A stretch of DNA of 7,851 nucleotides, from positions 1 to 7,851 of the forward strand of contig CAMDSS010000086.1 of NCBI GenBank assembly GCA_945907085.1, given 5' to 3'. This DNA is from Cyanobium sp. NIES-981 (GTDB lineage Bacteria > Cyanobacteriota > Cyanobacteriia > PCC-6307 > Cyanobiaceae). Below the pieces are notes generated by a model. That model did not search any database, was not told the origin of the DNA, and saw nothing but the letters and a program-made list of their open reading frames with translations. Position numbers and translations under genes: made by a program. Every line of letters begins with the position of its first letter. Position 1 is the stretch's first letter. Below, piece by piece: positions 5,249 through 7,851 of this stretch.

Positions 5249-5254
5249 TATAAT
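5249..5254 (+). promoter_or_regulatory. Candidate -10 box for the RHH gene at 5276
   Basis: The sequence is a perfect TATAAT. Transcription would begin near 5260, some 15 nt before ATG 5276. No good -35 hexamer occurs at 16-18 nt spacing (ACTGCA is there), so activity may depend on a bound factor. Its position favours ATG 5276 over the upstream TTG 5216 as translation start. Confidence 0.5.
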
Positions 5255-5275
5255 GAGAAATCGTACTTAATTCTG

Positions 5276-5440
5276 ATGAAGCGGGTAACATTTTCACTTA
5301 ATGAGGCAGATCACCTTGCTCTTAAGTTGCTTGCAATTAAGGAGAATAAAGCAATGATTGGCGTTATGCAAGATGCGATCACAAAGCACCTTGAGGAGAC
5401 AGGTGCTTATCGCCTATCGGTGACACAGGGAGAAGCGTGA
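5276..5440 (+). CDS. Ribbon-helix-helix-like small DNA-binding protein (54 aa)
   Basis: Starting at ATG 5276 the protein reads MKRVTFSLNEADHLALKLLA and continues with a second helix (MIGVMQDAITKHLEETGAY, about residues 27-45). This is the RHH plan: an N-terminal beta strand KRVTFSL, helix 1 (EADHLALKLLAIKE), a turn NKA, and helix 2 ending in KHLEE. The frame is open further upstream to TTG 5216, but the TATAAT at 5249 and the way RHH proteins begin directly with the strand favour 5276. Codon use is AT-rich and unlike the core genes, suggesting transfer. No toxin follows: the next 90 nt hold only small inverted repeats, such as GCAC-TTTA-GTGC (5461-5472). It is probably a stand-alone or orphan antitoxin-type regulator. 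Confidence 0.65.
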   Translation: MKRVTFSLNEADHLALKLLAIKENKAMIGVMQDAITKHLEETGAYRLSVTQGEA

Positions 5441-5524
5441 TGCAGTATTTTTATGCATAAGCACTTTAGTGCATTTTAGCAGTAAAGATTAATGTAAAGG
5501 CAATCTGCAACGCTTTAAATTTCC

Positions 5525-5537
5525 GCCAACGGTTGGC
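5525..5537. promoter_or_regulatory. Perfect palindrome at the start of the third RHH gene
   Basis: GCCAAC (5525-5530) and GTTGGC (5532-5537) are perfect reverse complements around one G. The second arm contains the TTG start at 5533. A site here could serve as an autoregulatory operator or hide the start codon in mRNA structure; both are inference. Confidence 0.4.
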
Positions 5538-5724
5538 AGTTTTACCTGTGGTTGAAAATCAAGATGCTTATGACTTTGCGTTTCCTATTGATCCTGCAAA
5601 ACTTCCAAAAAAATTGGAACTTGAACTGACTGAAAAGTTGATGGAGCGCCTAAAAAGACAGTCACAGCGGTCGGGGCGCTCAATAGATGAGATAATTTTG
5701 CAGATGCTAAATGATCACATTTGA
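5533..5724 (+). CDS. Ribbon-helix-helix (Arc/CopG-type) small protein (63 aa)
   Basis: The C-terminal half has a clear RHH pattern: strand KLELELTEKLM (about residues 27-37), helix 1 (ERLKRQSQRS), the turn GRSIDE, and helix 2 (IILQMLNDHI) ending at the stop. The N-terminal 25 residues (ENQDAYDFAFPIDPAKLPKK) form an acidic, proline-containing extension. No ATG exists in the frame. TTG 5533 and GTG 5548 are the options, and the frame is open back to 5470. The N-terminal boundary is therefore uncertain. The gene ends about 11 nt before the truncated LysR-like remnant on the opposite strand. AT-rich like its RHH neighbour. No toxin gene follows. Orphan antitoxin or solitary regulator is the likely class. 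Confidence 0.6.
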   Translation: MAVLPVVENQDAYDFAFPIDPAKLPKKLELELTEKLMERLKRQSQRSGRSIDEIILQMLNDHI

Positions 5725-5734
5725 AGAAGGACTG

Positions 5735-5950
5735 GGAAGATACACGACGCTCGAGCAGAAGAATAGTTGGATCTCCAGCGATATCCCATTCACCATTAAC
5801 CCGCTGGAGTTCGACGTCAAAGAGTTCTAGGCATTTTTTTGATTGCCTACTGACAGTTGGAGACCTAATACCAAATCGTCGAAAGGCCTCATCCCCAGTT
5901 CTTAACCACTGAAGTGCGTCGAGGGCAGTCAACGCATCGAGGTCAACCAC
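5735..5950 (-). pseudogene. LysR-like regulator, N-terminal HTH fragment only
   Basis: Reading from GTG 5950 on the minus strand, about 70 residues match the N-terminal winged helix-turn-helix of LysR-type regulators. They open VDLDALTALDALQWLRTG, then the recognition region FGIRSPTVSRQSKKCLELF, then a wing-like part (ELQRVNGEWDIAGDP and LLLERRV). Full LysR-type proteins are near 260-300 aa, so the whole effector-binding domain is missing. The open frame does run on to 5585, but from about 5735 it is simply the antisense of the third RHH gene, so similarity ends abruptly there. The simplest reading is a gene cut by a deletion or insertion that placed RHH DNA next to it. The family assignment is by eye and moderately sure. 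A short functional DNA-binding protein is not excluded. Confidence 0.5.
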
Positions 5951-6207
5951 GGGGCGGCCTTGGTTCGCAACTTATCAAGCCATCTTAACGTCGGTCCGCG
6001 CCTGGTGAGCACGCTTAGCCCGTAACATCATCAATGGCGAATCTGTCAAGAAGAAGATAAAGAAGCAACCAGATAGTCAATGGGTTGCGGATTTTCTTCT
6101 TCGCAATACCGCCCCGCCTGAACGGCTAGTCCGTTCATCCTGATGGCAAGGGTCCGAGACATAGGATTCCCAGGCGAGGCACCCAACTCACCAGAGCGGT
6201 CATTTCG
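5951..6207. other. Intergenic stretch with a startless open frame
   Basis: No complete gene is visible in this 257-nt gap. On the plus strand a frame without ATG, GTG or TTG is open from 6009 to the TGA at 6141-6143. It reads NIINGESVKKKIKKQPDSQW in its middle, followed by VADFLLRNTAPPERL. The composition resembles a real protein end, so this may be the 3' remnant of a lost gene. No promoter or terminator stands out. Confidence 0.3.
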
Positions 6208-6447
6208 ATGCGTCAGCCCCCCATGGCGGGCCAGCAGGCTCAAGTGTTCAACAACGCCGATAGCTTTGCCCAGGCCTTTGATGAAGCCTGGAAAAAACAC
6301 GAGGACAGCCAGCCCAACCATGGCCTGGAGCAGGGCGAAAAATTGGCGCTCATCCTTGAGCTCGTAGCCGATCACCCGTTCCGGCAAAACGAACCTGACT
6401 TGTCCTTACAGGTGGCCACATTCCGCCTCAGGCTCCTGGGGCTTTAG
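6208..6447 (+). CDS. Conserved-looking small protein of unknown function (79 aa)
   Basis: The product is hydrophilic and mostly helical in pattern: QAQVFNNADSFAQAFDEAWK near the N-terminus, then LEQGEKLALILELVADHPF, and a basic end (FRLRLLGL). There is no signal peptide, membrane segment or cysteine cluster. ATG 6208 (MRQPPMAG) and ATG 6223 (MAGQQ) are both possible; neither has a good Shine-Dalgarno sequence. It ends 33 nt before the CpcT/CpeT gene on the same strand, so the two could form one transcript, which gives the only hint of context. The opposite-strand frame covering this stretch looks like a shadow. GC-rich base use marks a return to core-type DNA after the accessory segment. I recognise no family. 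Confidence 0.55.
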   Translation: MRQPPMAGQQAQVFNNADSFAQAFDEAWKKHEDSQPNHGLEQGEKLALILELVADHPFRQNEPDLSLQVATFRLRLLGL

Positions 6448-6480
6448 GGCTCCGGCCAGTAGCGTCGCCCCCAACTGCAA

Positions 6481-7104
6481 GTGGGTGCCATGGGCAGCTC
6501 CCTGGGTCGGTTGGTGCAGATGCTCAGTGCGGGCTTCAGCAACCAGCAACAGGCCTTTGACAACCCTCCGCTCTACGCCCACATCCTGGTGAAGTTTCGG
6601 CCGATGCCGCAACTGCAGCCGGGGTCCCTCCTCCTGGAGCAGAGCTATGCCATCAATCCGGCCGCTCCCTATCGGATCCGGGTGTTGCGGGCGGAGCGCC
6701 AGAACGGGCAGAACGGCGGCAAGCTGATCATCCACAACCAGGCCCTGGCCGACGACCAACGCTTTTGGGGCGCCGTTGACAACCCCGAGCTGCGCCAACA
6801 GATCCAACTCTCCGACCTCAAGCCCCTAGAGGGCTGTGCCTATGAGGTGCGCGAAGAGAGCGGCGGCTTCATTGGCGAGGTTGAGCCTGGCTGCCGCTGC
6901 CTGGTGGAACGCAAAGGGGCCGTCTCCTACCTCGTGAGTCGCCTCGAGCTCGATCCCCAAGGCATGCGCACCCTCGATCGAGGCCACAACCCCCAAACCC
7001 ATGAACACCTCTGGGGCTCCCTGGCAGGACCCTTTGAATTCAGCCGCACCGACGACTACAGCTCCGAGGTCCCCCAAGCCTGGCTCCAGGCCTGGGAGAG
7101 CTAG
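6481..7104 (+). CDS. cpcT: Phycobiliprotein chromophore lyase, CpcT/CpeT family
   Basis: Members of this family attach a bilin (phycocyanobilin for CpcT, phycoerythrobilin for CpeT) to a cysteine of a phycobiliprotein beta subunit, for CpcT the Cys-153 site of beta-phycocyanin. The 207-residue length is normal. Visible family blocks are FSNQQQAFDNPP (19-30) near the N-terminus, LEQSYAINPAAPYRIRVLR (52-70), GCAYEVREESGGFIGEVEPG (118-137) with a double-cysteine CRC just after, and LDRGHNPQTHEHLWGSLAGP (165-184). GTG 6481 is the first start after an in-frame stop at 6460; ATG 6490 (MGSSLGRLVQML) is equally good and closer to typical homologues. I cannot tell CpcT from CpeT by eye, so the symbol is tentative. 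It supports a cyanobacterium with phycobilisomes. It converges on the next gene with only 17 nt between them. Confidence 0.92.
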   Translation: MGAMGSSLGRLVQMLSAGFSNQQQAFDNPPLYAHILVKFRPMPQLQPGSLLLEQSYAINPAAPYRIRVLRAERQNGQNGGKLIIHNQALADDQRFWGAVDNPELRQQIQLSDLKPLEGCAYEVREESGGFIGEVEPGCRCLVERKGAVSYLVSRLELDPQGMRTLDRGHNPQTHEHLWGSLAGPFEFSRTDDYSSEVPQAWLQAWES

Positions 7105-7121
7105 GGGCTGCAGGGCCTGGC

Positions 7122-7637
7122 CTAGGCGCTCAACTCATCCATAAACGCCTGTTCGTGCTCGCCCTGGTGGCGCTCAGCCTGGTGACGCTCGAACCGCTGC
7201 TGGCCGAACTGGGGGCGCTCAAAATTGGGGCGCTCGAACTCGTGATCGTCCAGGAAGGGCTCCTCCTCTGGGATGGACTCTTCCTCTGGAATGGACTCCT
7301 CCTGAGCGACGAGCTCTTCCTCTGCGACGGGAGCTTCCTCGGCCTCGGCGACGCGCTCGTCTTGATGGGGCGCTTGATCAGCCACCCCCTTGAGGAGCGA
7401 TTCCAGCCGGGCCAGCCGGTCTTCGGTTTCGACCAAACGCAGCTCGGTGCCTTCGGCCATGGGGGCGCCTGAGGCCAAACCTCCCTCCAGGAGATGCTCC
7501 AGCCGCACCTCTTGCCCCGCCAGGCGCTCCTCCAGTTCCAAAAGCCTGAAGGTGAGGATTTCAGCGACCTGAGACAGGGTTTGCAACTGGTCGGCCAGTC
7601 GCTGGGTGGAATCTGCCGCCTTCAGCTCTGGAGCCAT
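7122..7637 (-). CDS. Coiled-coil protein with acidic and FERP-rich low-complexity tail
   Basis: From ATG 7637 the protein has 171 aa and begins MAPELKAADSTQRLADQLQT. Residues about 10-50 form a heptad-like coiled coil (VAEILTFRLLELEERLAGQE), and a second short one lies at 64-83 (LRLVETEDRLARLESLL). Residues 93-131 are strongly acidic and include a tandem ESIPEE repeat (114-125). Residues 134-163 hold degenerate FERP, FERPQF, RFERHQ and AERHQ repeats, rich in Arg, His and Gln. The last residues are AFMDELSA. The tail should be disordered. An alternative start 14 codons upstream exists (7679), but GGTAAGG lies just before ATG 7637. No family is recognised; a scaffold or septum- or membrane-associated role would be a guess. 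Confidence 0.72.
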   Translation of the reverse strand: MAPELKAADSTQRLADQLQTLSQVAEILTFRLLELEERLAGQEVRLEHLLEGGLASGAPMAEGTELRLVETEDRLARLESLLKGVADQAPHQDERVAEAEEAPVAEEELVAQEESIPEEESIPEEEPFLDDHEFERPNFERPQFGQQRFERHQAERHQGEHEQAFMDELSA

Positions 7638-7826
7638 GGGCCTTACCAGGGGTTTGGCCGGATGGTATCGGCGGAGCATGGAAACGCCAGGGGGCTGGCG
7701 GCCCCAGGCAGCCCTTGATTTGTAACGATTGTGAAAGCCTTTGGATTCGGTCGAAACAGACCCAAAGGATCCGCCTGCCGCCGTCTAGCGCGGCTCCGGC
7801 TTACCTCCCTCCGGCCTCTCACGCCC
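7638..7826. promoter_or_regulatory. Divergent intergenic region with inverted repeat
   Basis: This 189-nt spacer separates the minus-strand coiled-coil gene from a possible plus-strand gene at 7827 and should carry promoters for both. A perfect 7-bp inverted repeat, CCTTTGG (7738-7744) and CCAAAGG (7762-7768), encloses a smaller one, TTCG-GT-CGAA (7746-7755). GCCAG-GGGG-CTGGC forms another hairpin at 7686-7699. I see no clear -35/-10 pair for either direction. The inverted repeat could be an operator. Confidence 0.35.
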
Positions 7827-7851
7827 ATGACACTCGCCAACGCTGCCCACC
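7827..7851 (+). CDS. Possible gene start cut by the window edge
   Basis: ATG 7827 opens a plus-strand frame reading MTLANAAH to the end of the window. Only eight residues are visible, too few for any identification. It fits a divergent gene arrangement after the spacer. There is no Shine-Dalgarno sequence, which is common for genes in this window. Confidence 0.35.

Noticed and set aside
4053..5467. ATAAGCACT occurring three times (4053, 4799, 5457)
   Set aside because: A 9-mer recurring within 1.4 kb is expected by chance at about this rate and no wider context is shared.
3681..6207. CRISPR array or integrase att pair near the tRNA
   Set aside because: No regularly spaced repeats of 24 nt or more and no second copy of the tRNA 3' end were found.
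6046..6387. 113-codon minus-strand frame with a hydrophobic segment
   Set aside because: It overlaps the more protein-like plus-strand gene at 6208-6447 and looks like its shadow.
7155..7472. 105-codon plus-strand Leu-rich frame
   Set aside because: It is antisense to the Glu-rich tail of the coiled-coil protein; GAG/GAA read backwards gives CTC/TTC.

Overview
The window looks like chromosome of an alpha-cyanobacterium (Synechococcus/Cyanobium type). The evidence is a phycobiliprotein lyase of the CpcT/CpeT family, a sugar kinase closely resembling the cyanobacterial D-ribulose kinase SePSK, a DUF2470 (Dri1-like) protein, one HIP1 octamer (GCGATCGC, 1351-1358), visibly GC-rich core genes and sparse Shine-Dalgarno sequences. 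The species cannot be fixed from this window.

Left core block (1-3786), all on the plus strand: the 3' part of metK, an FGGY kinase with no normal start codon, a 39-residue membrane protein whose ATG overlaps the kinase stop, a DUF2470 protein, a ComF-type phosphoribosyltransferase, tRNA-Phe(GAA) and an intrinsic terminator. Spacing is tight. The ComF stop lies inside the tRNA gene.

Middle (3787-6207) is a poorly coding, partly AT-rich accessory segment bounded by tRNA-Phe on the left and the block around the lyase on the right. It holds a 13-bp tandem repeat, several inverted repeats, and an 86-nt stretch with no T on the plus strand that lies inside an unlisted minus-strand micro-ORF with a membrane segment. 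It also holds three separate ribbon-helix-helix (RHH) small proteins with no recognisable toxin partner, and the N-terminal quarter of a LysR-like regulator ending next to the third RHH gene. This is the layout of a decaying integration or turnover hotspot next to a tRNA. No integrase and no duplicated tRNA end (att site) was seen.

Right core block (6208-7851): a small protein of unknown function followed by the CpcT/CpeT lyase, then a convergent minus-strand coiled-coil and low-complexity protein, then about 190 nt of divergent intergenic DNA and a possible gene start at the edge.

The most unusual points are the apparent CTG start of the kinase, the three 8-bp repeats upstream of an RHH gene (a possible MetJ/omega-style operator), the T-free tract with its hidden membrane micro-ORF, and the set of lone RHH regulators. 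None amounts to a demonstrated new system. The RHH cluster with its candidate operators is the best lead.
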